DNA from: an uncultured Flavobacteriaceae bacterium | GTDB lineage: Bacteria > Bacteroidota > Bacteroidia > Flavobacteriales > Flavobacteriaceae | Reading direction: 5' to 3' | DNA length: 64,000 bases | Assembly: GCA_947493175.1 (NCBI GenBank) | Contig: CANLQD010000003.1 | Location: 124,001 to 188,000, forward strand | Shown: positions 37,588 through 47,700 of the stretch, piece by piece | Layout of the letters: each line of letters begins with the position of its first letter | Position numbering within the stretch: the first letter of the stretch is position 1 | Translations under genes and position numbers: made by a program | Notes under the pieces: model-generated | The model's input: the letters and a program-made list of their open reading frames with translations, nothing else | The model's database searches: none | Told to the model about the DNA's origin: nothing

Positions 37588-38394
37588 TTATCGAATTGCA
37601 AATGTCAGGGTCGCCCAATTCGACTCGTAATCAACCTCCAATTCTTCAGTTTTCAGCATATGAATCGTAGCCACGTACCATTGCCCCGCTTGGTCTGGAA
37701 TAATCGTGCACATACCTTCGGCATTCGTTTGGGTCGATTTCTCTCCCGCATGGGCATCCGCTCCGGGAACCGAAGTACTGTAGTGGACCGTTTGATCTGC
37801 CAAAGGTTTGCCATCACGCAATAGTAAAAACGAAATAGGTTCCCCGACCTTTTTATCAAAAGGGTTCTCAAGAGGCACAAACTCAATAGGGTAACCCAAA
37901 CGGGTCTTGAAATGACCACTACGTTTTGCATCCACCTGCAACAGGGCTTTTACATGCTTGGAATAGCGTTCCCTTGCGGGCATTTTTGTAGCACCCTGTT
38001 CTTTACGCTCCGTAATAGTTGCGTTCAATCCTTCATGGTCTAAGTAATTATTGAATTCCTCGGCAGTCATTTCCAGTATCCGAGGCAGTGTTGAGATACC
38101 AGCGACATAAGTTCCTGGGGCACCGGTAACTAGTTCAAGGTACGTTTTATCGTCTCTGTAAGAAAAGGCATCCGTTTTGGGGACCAACTCAAAATCGGGG
38201 CCTACTATTTTGGGGAAAACGATTCGGTCGGTCGTAATGGCATTCTCGCTTTGGTCAAAGGTGCCATTTACCAGGAACAGTTCGTAGACACTATTGGATT
38301 TAAGAAAATGACTTTCCGATTTTAAAAATAGTTCATGGGAACTGCATAAGACCAGGATTCCCAGCAAGAGGATCTTTCGTAAGGTTGTTTTCAT
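37588..38394 (-). CDS. DUF4198 family exported protein
   Basis: Periplasmic protein of 268 residues (start at 38394, placing the signal peptide MKTTLRKILLLGILVLCSS first). It has the DUF4198 hallmarks: HELFLKSESHFL right after the signal, then a mixed strand region and a C-terminal beta sandwich (GKPLADQTVHYS, then TNAEGMCTIIPDQAGQWYV). Relatives are often near nickel/cobalt or TonB-dependent transport genes. No such gene adjoins it here, so the role is open. It is followed by pssA in reverse order: pssA lies 37 bases upstream on the same strand and may share its transcript. Confidence 0.8.
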   Translation of the reverse strand: MKTTLRKILLLGILVLCSSHELFLKSESHFLKSNSVYELFLVNGTFDQSENAITTDRIVFPKIVGPDFELVPKTDAFSYRDDKTYLELVTGAPGTYVAGISTLPRILEMTAEEFNNYLDHEGLNATITERKEQGATKMPARERYSKHVKALLQVDAKRSGHFKTRLGYPIEFVPLENPFDKKVGEPISFLLLRDGKPLADQTVHYSTSVPGADAHAGEKSTQTNAEGMCTIIPDQAGQWYVATIHMLKTEELEVDYESNWATLTFAIR

Positions 38395-38431
38395 TTTACA
38401 ATGCATGCTTAGAAAAAAGATTCTACCATGG

Positions 38432-39184
38432 TTAAGCCTTGCTTATATTGCCGATTATTGAACCGAGCAGGTAAAAAAGCACGATCATGGGTACCGCCAA
38501 GAACTTCATGGTCAATAGCAACACGAGACTTACAATAATAAATATATAACGAAACGCATTTTCCTTGAAGCCCCAGTTCTTAAACTTTAAAGCAAAAAGC
38601 TCCACCTTTGAATTCAATAAAAATGCACTCAACAAGGTAAGACCGAGCAAAAACCATTGGTTTAAGATCAAGTCGTTCAGCACATCATTCTGTTGGTAAA
38701 TCAGAATCAAAGGTAGCGAAACGATTAAAAGCGCATTGGCAGGTGTTGGCAGTCCTATGAATGATGTTGCTTGATTTTCATCGATATTAAATTTGGCCAA
38801 CCGGTAGGCAGAGGCCAAGGTAATCAGAAACCCCACAAAAGGCAAAGGGGTAAAATTACCTCCCAACCAAAGAATAGATTCCGAAGCAGAAGCGGAGAAT
38901 TCCAGATTCCAACCTCCCGAAGTCGACATCCCTAATAATTGAAACATGACGATTCCGGGTACGAGTCCGCTTGTAATCATATCGGCCAAAGAATCGAGCT
39001 GTACCCCCAATTCGCTCTGTACGTTCAAGAGACGTGCCGCCAAACCGTCGAACCAATCAAAAACGATTCCCAAAAATACGAACAGCGCCGCCAAATCTAG
39101 TTGGTTGAGTACGGCAAACACCACCGCAACACAACCAGAAAACACGTTTAGAAGCGTAATGAGATTGGGAATATGTTGTCTCAT
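38432..39184 (-). CDS. pssA: CDP-diacylglycerol--serine O-phosphatidyltransferase
   Basis: Integral membrane enzyme of 250 residues making phosphatidylserine, the precursor of phosphatidylethanolamine. The CDP-alcohol phosphotransferase motif is complete: D-WF-DG-LA-AR, then G and two Asp in GVQLDSLAD (residues about 38-63). Seven or eight hydrophobic helices follow. The start at 39184 (MRQHIPNLITLLN) is preferred over 39214, because the added N-terminal residues are untypical. Confidence 0.92.
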   Translation of the reverse strand: MRQHIPNLITLLNVFSGCVAVVFAVLNQLDLAALFVFLGIVFDWFDGLAARLLNVQSELGVQLDSLADMITSGLVPGIVMFQLLGMSTSGGWNLEFSASASESILWLGGNFTPLPFVGFLITLASAYRLAKFNIDENQATSFIGLPTPANALLIVSLPLILIYQQNDVLNDLILNQWFLLGLTLLSAFLLNSKVELFALKFKNWGFKENAFRYIFIIVSLVLLLTMKFLAVPMIVLFYLLGSIIGNISKA

Positions 39185-39283
39185 GAAAGAGATATTTCGA
39201 TAAAAATAACACAATTTTTGATCTATAGGTCGGGTGTTCTATTTTATTTGGATATTTGCGTAACCGCAATCAATTGCTTGTAA

Positions 39284-40465
39284 ATGCGATTAAAAAAATA
39301 CCTTTTTTTACTCCTATTGGCCCATGGGCTACTATGTTTTTCCCAGCGACCAACACTATCGTCACTGGCCAAAGTAAGTATTTTGACCGTGGGCACCGCC
39401 GATGAACTGCATTCGAAATTCGGACATACCGCTATTCGGTTACAAGACCCTAGTATTAATTTAGATATTGTTTACAATTACGGGTTATTTGATTTTGACG
39501 ACCCTAGCTTTTATGTGAAGTTTACAAGGGGAAAGCTCGATTACCGACTTGGCCGACAAAAGTTCAAGGATTTTTTGTTCAACTACCAATTGGAAAACCG
39601 ATGGGTAAAGGAACAAGTTTTAAGACTGAACGAAGAACAACGAACCAAACTTTTTGCCTTTCTGGAAAACAACTACCGACCAGAGAACCGCTATTACAAA
39701 TACGACTTTCTATTTGATAATTGCTCTACCAGAATACCCGCGGCTTTGCAATCGGTACTGGGCGACGACTGGAAACTCGATTATGATCATTTAAAAGCCG
39801 CTTATACGTTTCGGGAGTTGATCCATCAAAATTTAGAGGTCAATTCTTGGTCTAATTTTGGAATCGATTTGGCATTAGGCTCGGTCATCGACCGAAAGGC
39901 AACACCTTGGGAACATTTGTTTTTACCGCTATACCTTTTTAAACAACTACCCCATTCGGTCATAGATGGGGAAGCGCTGGTGACCAGCCATAGCAGATTG
40001 TTAGCGGAGCGTCCGGTTGAAAAGAGCGAAAACTTTTTCCTATCACCACTATTCTGGTTATCGTTTTGTCTTCTTGCCGTATTGTATATGACCTATCGCG
40101 ATACCAAAAGGCAAGCAAGATCAAGGTGGCTCGACTTTTCGTTGTTTCTAGTTAGTGGCTTGGCCGGGATGCTTATTCTTTTTTTATGGTTTGCCACGGA
40201 TCATTTGGCAACCAAAATGAATTTTAATGCCCTGTGGGCCTTTGCCCCCAATCTTTTGGTGGCGTTCGTCATCTTAAAGAGACAACTTCCGGCTTGGGTG
40301 AAGACTTACTTGTGGATCGTAATTCTATTACTGCTGTTGACCCTGTTGCTTTGGGTGTTTATGGTTCAGGTTTTCTCACCACTGATCTTGTTCCTTTTGG
40401 GAGCCCTTTTAATTCGGTATGTATTTTTGATTCGATATATGAAAAAGAGCGTAATGGCAAAATAG
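39284..40465 (+). CDS. DUF4105 (Lnb-like periplasmic domain) membrane protein
   Basis: Protein of 393 residues: signal peptide (about 1-20), then a periplasmic domain with DUF4105 features (GTADELHSKFGHTAIRL, conserved FDFDDPSFYVKF, and NCSTR near residue 147), then four or five C-terminal membrane helices (about 255-385). The Cys-containing motif and conserved His resemble the papain-like NlpC/P60-type fold proposed for this family, which would suggest hydrolase or lipoprotein-processing activity. Function in Bacteroidetes is not established. Divergent from pssA. Confidence 0.85.
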   Translation: MRLKKYLFLLLLAHGLLCFSQRPTLSSLAKVSILTVGTADELHSKFGHTAIRLQDPSINLDIVYNYGLFDFDDPSFYVKFTRGKLDYRLGRQKFKDFLFNYQLENRWVKEQVLRLNEEQRTKLFAFLENNYRPENRYYKYDFLFDNCSTRIPAALQSVLGDDWKLDYDHLKAAYTFRELIHQNLEVNSWSNFGIDLALGSVIDRKATPWEHLFLPLYLFKQLPHSVIDGEALVTSHSRLLAERPVEKSENFFLSPLFWLSFCLLAVLYMTYRDTKRQARSRWLDFSLFLVSGLAGMLILFLWFATDHLATKMNFNALWAFAPNLLVAFVILKRQLPAWVKTYLWIVILLLLLTLLLWVFMVQVFSPLILFLLGALLIRYVFLIRYMKKSVMAK

Positions 40466-40684
40466 CCCCGTAGTATTAAACCAACCCGGCGCTTGTTTTT
40501 GAACCCGAGTTTGATTAGTGAAATTAAAAAGTAATAAGTAAGCACCAATCATTTAAAGGATATTTTAGAATGAAGGGAAGCTTTGAACAAAACGCCTATT
40601 GGCATGTAAACTGTTGTGGTTTGTATCCATTCGTTTTAGTGAATGTTTCAAGGCAAAAAACTGCCTCTACTTTATACAACGCCC

Positions 40685-40721
40685 TTGAATTTGTATTTGA
40701 TATTTGAACTTGAATTTGTAG
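40685..40721 (+). repeat. TTGAAN hexamer tract before the ABC-F gene (site B)
   Basis: Units TTGAAT, TTGTAT, TTGATAT, TTGAAC, TTGAAT and TTGTAG run to within two bases of the ATG at 40723. The rest of the 257-base gap (40466-40684) shows only a doubtful 45-codon ORF. Confidence 0.7.
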
Positions 40722-40722
40722 C

Positions 40723-42603
40723 ATGAACTTACTAACGGTAGAAGATATAGCGAAATCCTATGGGGAACGCGTGCTTTTCGAAAAGCTATCTTTCGGTATT
40801 AACAAAGACCAAAAAATTGCCTTGATCGCAAAAAACGGTACAGGAAAGACTTCTATTCTCAATATGTTGTCGGGGGCCGATGCACCTGACCAAGGCAAGG
40901 TCAACTATCGCAAAGGAATTCGAACCTCATTCTTGGAACAAGAACCGAACCTTGACCCAAAAATGACCATTGAAGAAACCATTTTTGCCTCGGATAATGA
41001 AGTATTGAAAGTCATTTCCAATTATGAAAATGCTCTGGAAAACCCGGATGATGAAGATGCATACCAAAGAGCATTCGAAGCCATGGAACGTTTTGGGGCC
41101 TGGGATTTCGAAACACAATACAAGCAGATTCTCTCCAAATTGAAGCTCGAAGACCTCCACATAAAAGTGGGACTACTTTCCGGTGGACAGAAAAAAAGAC
41201 TGGCGTTGGCAAATGCCCTGATCAATCGGCCCGATCTGTTGATCTTAGACGAACCCACCAACCATTTGGACCTCGAAATGATCGAATGGCTCGAAGCCTA
41301 TTTTGCCAAAGAAAACATGACCCTTTTCATGGTTACCCACGACCGCTATTTCCTAGAGCGCGTCTGCAATGAAATCCTAGAGTTAGATCAAGGTTTGCTA
41401 TATTCTTACAAAGGCAATTACTCTTATTATCTTGAAAAGAAAGAGGCCCGTTTGGAGCAGGAAGCTACCGAACATCATAAATCCCAACAGCTTTTTAAGA
41501 AGGAACTCGATTGGATGCGCCGTCAGCCCAAGGCACGAACGACCAAATCAAAATCCCGCATCGATGACTTTCAAGAAATCAAAGAAAAAGCCAGCAAGCG
41601 TAGAACAGCGCATCAAGTACAATTGGAAATCAATATGGAACGAGTGGGCAGCAAAATACTGGAATTGCATAAGCTCGTAAAATCCTATCCCGAAAAACCC
41701 ATTTTGGATAAGTTCGATTATACTTTCACCAAAGGGGAGCGAGTGGGTATTATCGGTAAAAATGGTACGGGCAAGTCTACCTTCCTAAACATCATTACCG
41801 GTACCGATCAGCCCGACGGGGGAAAGGTGGTGGTAGGTGATACCATCAAATTTGGTTATTATACCCAAAAGGGCATCCCCATCAAAGAGGGACAAAAAGT
41901 AATCGAGGTAATTCGTGAGTTTGGTGATTTTATTCCGCTAATGAAAGGAAGGCAAATTTCTGCTCAACAACTATTGGAACGTTTTCTGTTCGATCGTAAA
42001 AAACAGTATGACTACGTAGAAAAACTAAGTGGTGGTGAACGAAAAAGACTGTACCTATGTACTGTACTGATACAAAATCCGAACTTCTTGATACTCGATG
42101 AGCCCACAAACGATTTGGATATCGTTACACTAAATGTCCTAGAAAGCTTTTTACTCGATTTTCCAGGATGCCTGATCGTAGTTTCGCACGACCGCTATTT
42201 TATGGACAAAATCGTAGACCACCTGTTTGTATTTAGAGGAAATGGAGTCATTGAGGATTTTCCGGGAAATTATTCCGATTTCAGAACATATGAAGATAGC
42301 AAGGTGATTGAACAACGAGCAGAGAAAGTACATCAAACCGCTTCCAAAACAGCCAATACAAATTGGAAATCAGATGACCGTTCCGCCAAACTCTCTTATA
42401 TGGAGCAAAAGGAACACAAGCAACTCGAAAAAGATATTCAGAAGCTTGAGCGTGAAAAGAAAGCAATGGAACAACGGTTCCTTACCGAGGATTTAACGGG
42501 GAATGATATTGCCGAACTTTCCAAGCATTTAAAGCAACTTACTGATGATATAGAGTCGAAAACGGAACGCTGGTTCGAGTTATCGGCGATTCTTGAAGGA
42601 TGA
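40723..42603 (+). CDS. ABC-F family ATPase (Uup-like)
   Basis: Cytosolic protein of 626 residues with two ABC domains and no membrane segments. First half: Walker A AKNGTGKTS, signature LSGGQKKRLALANAL, Walker B LLILDEPTNHLD. Second half: GKNGTGKST, LSGGERKRLYLCTVL, FLILDEPTNDLD. The charged P-site tRNA-interaction linker lies between them, and a C-terminal coiled coil (about 555-625) like that of Uup may bind nucleic acid. ABC-F proteins act on ribosomes. Its last four bases (ATGA) overlap the next gene. Confidence 0.92.
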   Translation: MNLLTVEDIAKSYGERVLFEKLSFGINKDQKIALIAKNGTGKTSILNMLSGADAPDQGKVNYRKGIRTSFLEQEPNLDPKMTIEETIFASDNEVLKVISNYENALENPDDEDAYQRAFEAMERFGAWDFETQYKQILSKLKLEDLHIKVGLLSGGQKKRLALANALINRPDLLILDEPTNHLDLEMIEWLEAYFAKENMTLFMVTHDRYFLERVCNEILELDQGLLYSYKGNYSYYLEKKEARLEQEATEHHKSQQLFKKELDWMRRQPKARTTKSKSRIDDFQEIKEKASKRRTAHQVQLEINMERVGSKILELHKLVKSYPEKPILDKFDYTFTKGERVGIIGKNGTGKSTFLNIITGTDQPDGGKVVVGDTIKFGYYTQKGIPIKEGQKVIEVIREFGDFIPLMKGRQISAQQLLERFLFDRKKQYDYVEKLSGGERKRLYLCTVLIQNPNFLILDEPTNDLDIVTLNVLESFLLDFPGCLIVVSHDRYFMDKIVDHLFVFRGNGVIEDFPGNYSDFRTYEDSKVIEQRAEKVHQTASKTANTNWKSDDRSAKLSYMEQKEHKQLEKDIQKLEREKKAMEQRFLTEDLTGNDIAELSKHLKQLTDDIESKTERWFELSAILEG

Positions 42604-43115
42604 TCATGTTGATACTGAACTTCATCAAACGAATACAGTTTCTACTTTCGGCTACCAATGAACATGGGGTGCACTCCCCTTTCGTTTATGACTATATTAC
42701 CAAATGCCTGTATGCAGGAACCAACATCGGAAAAAACAAATCTTGGGAGATTTTACAAAAGAGCATTCCCTATTTCGGAGCAGAACGTCTAGCGTTATGT
42801 GGAACCTACAAACAACGAACCGATTTACTCTCTAAACAATTCCCGACCGTTAGCTATAACCAAAAACCTTATGATATTATAGCAATTGACGTCACCGATC
42901 CTTTGCTAATGGCCAGCATCACATCCAAGAAGAGTACTATACACAATGACACTATGGTGCTCGTAGATAACATACATTTAAATAGGAACAACCTTCTTAT
43001 TTGGAAAGGTATTAAGGAGAATAACGAGGTAACGGTTACCATTGATCTTTATTACTGTGGTCTGGTTTTTTTTCGAAGGGAACAGGCCAAAGAACATTTT
43101 AAGATTCGGATTTAA
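42600..43115 (+). CDS. Shortened SAM-methyltransferase-like protein
   Basis: Protein of 171 residues. The ends match a flavobacterial class I methyltransferase family that, from memory, is about 230-240 residues long: NEHGVHSPFVYDYITKCLY near residue 20, and VTVTIDLYYCGLVFFRREQ with KEHFKIRI at the end. The middle, which normally holds the glycine-rich SAM-binding loop, is missing or unrecognisable; only a weak segment (ERLALCGTYKQR) lies there. The frame is intact and translationally coupled to the ABC-F gene, so the product may have a non-enzymatic role. Confidence 0.65.
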   Translation: MIMLILNFIKRIQFLLSATNEHGVHSPFVYDYITKCLYAGTNIGKNKSWEILQKSIPYFGAERLALCGTYKQRTDLLSKQFPTVSYNQKPYDIIAIDVTDPLLMASITSKKSTIHNDTMVLVDNIHLNRNNLLIWKGIKENNEVTVTIDLYYCGLVFFRREQAKEHFKIRI

Positions 43116-43185
43116 AGGCCTAATTTTAGCCAAGAGTCTGTTCGAATTTTGTAGCAGTATAAAACTTAAACAGTCTAAGTCCTTA

Positions 43186-43341
43186 ATGGCCATGGATAAT
43201 ACACTATATATTGTACTGGGAGCGGTTTTTATGCTATATCTTATCGTGACCATTACCACGCGCAACAAATCGAAACGTCGCAAGTCCCGAAAATTCATGG
43301 AAGACTATAAGCGACGAAAAGAGGAGGATGGGAATCAATAA
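43186..43341 (+). CDS. Small single-helix membrane protein (51 aa)
   Basis: One transmembrane helix (about 5-24, NTLYIVLGAVFMLYLIVTI) is followed by a strongly basic tail (RNKSKRRKSRKFMEDYKRRK). The ATG at 43186 or the one two codons later (43192) is the likely start; longer versions of the frame run into the preceding gene. The positive tail should lie in the cytosol. Family unknown to me, but this kind of protein is common in flavobacteria. Confidence 0.65.
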   Translation: MAMDNTLYIVLGAVFMLYLIVTITTRNKSKRRKSRKFMEDYKRRKEEDGNQ

Positions 43342-43499
43342 GTCAATAGTGGTTGGTGGAACCAAAGCATTTCATAATGATGGTAATGCGTTTGACAACC
43401 CCTTTTTAAACCTCATTTGCTATTTGGGATAAACATTAGAGTGATTCTTTGATAGGCAAAATCCTACTTGAACTCGTGTTTAACATCCCCCGCGTCAGC

Positions 43500-43558
43500 T
43501 TGTATTTGTATTTGAACTTGACTCTTGAACTTGATATTTAAACTCGAACTTGAATTTC
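43500..43558 (+). repeat. TTGAAN hexamer tract before the cobalamin adenosyltransferase gene (site C)
   Basis: Degenerate run of TTGTAT, TTGAAC, TTGACTC, TTGAAC, TTGATAT, CGAAC and TTGAAT units ends five bases before the ATG at 43563. An isolated CTTGAACTCG also occurs at 43467-43476. The remaining gap (43342-43466) holds nothing assignable. Confidence 0.7.
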
Positions 43559-43562
43559 CTAT

Positions 43563-44138
43563 ATGAAGATTTATACAAAAACCGGTGATAATGGCACCAC
43601 TGCCCTATTTGGAGGAACAAGGGTTCCCAAACACCACATTCGCATTAATAGCTATGGCACTGTCGATGAACTGAACAGTTGGTTGGGATTGGTGCGGGAC
43701 CAAGACATCGATACACACTCCAAAGAAATACTTACAGACATTCAGGACAAGCTGTTTACCGTCGGAGCAATTTTAGCGACCGAACCACAAAAAGCACTTT
43801 TGAAAAATGGAAAGGAACGTTTGAATATTCCTAAAATCGATACGGCGACCATTGCGCTATTAGAACACGAGATGGATGAAATGAACGAAAACTTGCCTCC
43901 TATGACCCATTTCATCTTACCCGGGGGCCATACCACGGTATCCTATTGCCATCTTGCCCGTACCGTATGCAGAAGAGCCGAACGCATGTCTACCCTTTTA
44001 TACGAACAAGAACCATTTGACGATGAGGTTCTCATATATCTCAACCGCCTTTCAGATTATCTTTTCGTATTGGCACGAAAGTTGTCCCATGATCTACAAG
44101 CGACGGAAATAAAGTGGATTCCGGAAAAAAAGGAATGA
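43563..44138 (+). CDS. ATP:cob(I)alamin adenosyltransferase (PduO type)
   Basis: Cytosolic enzyme of 191 residues that makes adenosylcobalamin from cob(I)alamin and ATP. The N-terminal ATP-binding loop is typical (KIYTKTGDNGTTALFGGTRV), as are DELNSWLG and the C-terminal cluster VCRRAERMSTLL with YLNRLSDYLFVLAR. The product is the ligand expected for the CarH-like regulator at 3.4 kb, and also for B12-dependent mutases. No other cobalamin genes are near. The start codon follows a hexamer repeat tract. Confidence 0.93.
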   Translation: MKIYTKTGDNGTTALFGGTRVPKHHIRINSYGTVDELNSWLGLVRDQDIDTHSKEILTDIQDKLFTVGAILATEPQKALLKNGKERLNIPKIDTATIALLEHEMDEMNENLPPMTHFILPGGHTTVSYCHLARTVCRRAERMSTLLYEQEPFDDEVLIYLNRLSDYLFVLARKLSHDLQATEIKWIPEKKE

Positions 44139-44217
44139 TAAATCCACATTTTTTAAATCCGTACAATATTAAATCAAAAATTGTGTTGATAAGTTACGTG
44201 AAATAGTTTTAAAAATA

Positions 44218-44248
44218 TTTGACTATTTCCTTTTAAAAATTACTTTTG
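44218..44248 (+). promoter_or_regulatory. Promoter of the DUF2795 gene
   Basis: TTTG (44218-44221), a 19-base spacer and TACTTTTG (44241-44248) match the Bacteroidetes consensus exactly. The ATG follows at 44275. Confidence 0.8.
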
Positions 44249-44274
44249 CAAAAATTTAAAATCAAACCATCACT

Positions 44275-44499
44275 ATGTACTGGACATTAGAATTAGCATC
44301 CTATTTAAGTGATGCGCCCTGGCCGGCCACCAAAGATGAATTGATAGATTATTCAATTCGAACCGGTGCGCCCTTGGAGGTGGTCGAAAACCTCCAATCT
44401 ATGGAAGAAGAGGGCGGGGAAATCTATGAGTCTATCGAAGAGATTTGGCCCGACTACCCTACTGAAGAAGATTACCTCTGGAACGAGGACGAATATTGA
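44275..44499 (+). CDS. DUF2795 family small acidic protein
   Basis: Protein of 74 residues, strongly acidic at the C-terminus (EEIWPDYPTEEDYLWNEDEY). The N-terminal pattern MYWTLELASYLSDAPWPATK and the following helix match DUF2795, seen across Bacteroidetes. Function unknown. It has a consensus promoter and its own strong terminator, so it is expressed as a single-gene transcript, probably at high level. Confidence 0.88.
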   Translation: MYWTLELASYLSDAPWPATKDELIDYSIRTGAPLEVVENLQSMEEEGGEIYESIEEIWPDYPTEEDYLWNEDEY

Positions 44500-44520
44500 T
44501 ACAAATCATTGATCTTTTAT

Positions 44521-44547
44521 AAAAAGCCTCCTTGGGGGGCTTTTTTT
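44521..44547 (+). terminator. Terminator of the DUF2795 gene
   Basis: AAAAGCCTCC pairs with GGGGGCTTTT across a very short loop and is followed by a run of Ts. Confidence 0.85.
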
Positions 44548-44710
44548 ATGCGCTTGTCTCAGGTTTTCTGTAATTTTGGCAGTTCTAGCAATCAATTAAA
44601 GGTATTTCGAAAAACGGAACACCTTTTGACATGCTTAGGGCATTGCTAGATACATACAACCGATTACACGCCGGGCACCACCGGTTTACCTTATAAATAG
44701 CATTATTACT

Positions 44711-47700
44711 ATGAGTTTTTTAAATTCGATTCTAAAGACCTTTGTGGGAGACAAATCAAAGAAAGATGTCAAGGAACTACAACCACTGGTCAACAAAATA
44801 AAATCGTTCGAAGAAGCGCTTACAACGCTGGAACATGACGCGTTACGAGCCAAAACTACAGCCTTTAAAACAAAAATTGCCGAAAACCGCAAAGATATCG
44901 ATGAACAGATAGCGGCTTTGGAAAAGGAAGTAAAAGCCTCTACCGATATCGATAAGAATGAGGATATCTATAACGAAATCGATAAACTGAAAGACAAAGG
45001 ATATAAGATTACCGAAGACACCCTCAATGACATTCTTCCGGAAGCCTTCGCCGTGATCAAAGAAACGGCAAAGCGTTTCGCCGCAAACGAGACCTTGCAA
45101 GTAACCGCTTCTGAATACGATCGTCAACTGTCTGGCACAAAAGAGTACGTAACCCTGGATGGTGATAATGCCATTTGGAAAAATTCTTGGGATGCCGCAG
45201 GAAAAGAGGTAACATGGGATATGGTGCACTATGATGTGCAGCTAATCGGCGGTATTGCCTTACATCAGGGAAAAATCGCTGAAATGCAAACCGGGGAAGG
45301 AAAGACCTTGGTAGCAACACTGCCTCTTTATTTGAATGCCCTGTCAGGAAATGGTGCCCATTTGGTAACCGTAAACGACTACTTGGCAAAAAGGGATAGC
45401 GCGTGGATGGCCCCTATTTTTCAGTTCCATGGCCTTTCGGTAGACTGTATCGACCACCACCGACCAAATTCAGAAGGAAGACGTGCTGCTTACAATGCCG
45501 ATATCACCTATGGTACCAATAACGAATTCGGCTTTGATTATCTAAGGGACAATATGGCACATACTCCCAAAGATTTGGTACAACGCCCACATCATTATGC
45601 CATTGTAGATGAGGTAGACTCCGTTTTGATAGATGATGCCCGTACACCCCTGATCATCTCTGGCCCCGTACCTGAAGGTGATCGCCATGAATTCAATGAA
45701 CTCAAACCCAAAATCGGCGATATTGTACAGAAACAACGTCAACACCTTACAGGCGTTTTGGCAGAGGCTAAAAAGCTCATTGCTTCAGGAGACACAAAGG
45801 AAGGTGGTTTTCTATTATTAAGGGTATATCGCGGTCTTCCCAAGAACAAGGCACTGATCAAGTTTTTGAGTGAGGAAGGAGTGAAACAACTGCTGCAGAA
45901 GACCGAAAACTTTTACATGCAGGACAATAACAGGGAGATGCCCAAAGTAGATGAAGACCTACTATTCGTCATCGATGAAAAGAACAACCAGATCGAACTC
46001 ACCGACAAAGGTGTCGAGTACATCTCCGGTGCACAAGGGAAAGACTTCTTTGTAATGCCCGACATCGGAGGTGAAATCGCAAAAATTGAAAATCAAAATC
46101 TCGAAATCGAAAAAGAGGCCGAACTCAAAGAGGAACTCTTTAAAGACTTTACCGTAAAAAGCGAACGCATACATACCATGAGCCAGTTGCTCAAAGCGTA
46201 TACCCTTTTCGAAAAAGATGTAGAGTATGTCGTCATCGACAACAAAGTGATGATCGTAGATGAACAAACGGGTCGTATCATGGATGGGCGCCGATATTCC
46301 GACGGACTTCACCAAGCGATCGAAGCAAAGGAAAATGTAAAAATCGAGGCGTTGACCCAGACCTTTGCCACGGTGACACTACAGAATTACTTTAGAATGT
46401 ACAAGAAATTGGCGGGAATGACAGGTACCGCTATTACGGAAGCTGGTGAATTCTGGGAAATTTACAAGTTGGATGTGATGGAGATACCCACCAACCGACC
46501 TATCGCCCGTGATGACCGAAATGATTTAATCTACAAAACAAAGCGCGAAAAATACAATGCGATCATCGACGAAGTCACCAAACTGTCAAAAGAAGGAAGG
46601 CCCGTACTGATCGGTACTACTTCGGTCGAGATTTCCGAATTGTTATCAAGAATGCTACACATTCGAAAAGTAGCACACAATGTACTGAACGCCAAACTCC
46701 ATAAAAAAGAGGCCGATGTTGTTGCCGAGGCCGGTAATCCCGGCGTCGTTACCATTGCTACCAATATGGCGGGGCGTGGTACCGATATTAAACTGTCTGA
46801 CGAGGTAAAAGCTGCCGGCGGACTCGCCATCGTGGGTACCGAGCGACACGATTCAAGAAGGGTCGATAGACAGTTGCGTGGTCGTGCCGGGCGTCAAGGA
46901 GACCCTGGAAGCTCACAGTTCTACGTGTCTTTGGAAGACAACCTCATGCGCCTGTTCGGATCGGACCGTGTGGCCAAAATGATGGACAAAATGGGATTGG
47001 AAGAAGGCGAAGTCATTCAACATTCCATGATGACCAAATCGATTGAGCGTGCCCAGAAAAAAGTAGAGGAAAACAACTTTGGGGTACGTAAACGATTGTT
47101 GGAGTATGACGATGTCATGAACGCACAGCGTGAAGTCGTCTATAAAAGAAGGCGACATGCACTACAAGGAGAACGCCTCAAAGTAGATATCGCCAATATG
47201 GTCTATGATACCTGCGAAGTCATCGCAGATACCAATAAGGCGGCAGACGATTTCAAGAACTTTGAGTTCGAATTGATCAAGTACTTCTCGATCACCTCCC
47301 CGATATCGGAAACCGATTTTGGTAAAATGGGCGTACAAGAAATTGCCGGAACCATTTACAAGACGGCATATGACCATTATCAAGAAAAAATACAACGAAA
47401 CGCCGAGACCGCTTTCCCGGTGATCAAACAGGTGTACGAAGACAATGCCAATAAGTTCGAACGTATTGTAGTACCCTTTACAGATGGTATTAAAACCTTG
47501 AACGTCGTTACCAATTTGAAGGAAGCCTATGAATCGAACGGAAAGCAGTTAGTGACCGATTTTGAAAAGAATATTACCCTTGCCATCATCGACGATTCAT
47601 GGAAAACCCATTTAAGAAAAATGGACGAACTAAAGCAATCGGTACAGTTGGCAGTTCACGAACAAAAAGACCCTTTGCTAATTTATAAGTTCGAGGCTTT

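Noticed and set aside
40570..40707. 45-codon ORF before the ABC-F gene
   Set aside because: Its last third reads through the TTGAAN tract, and no other evidence supports it.
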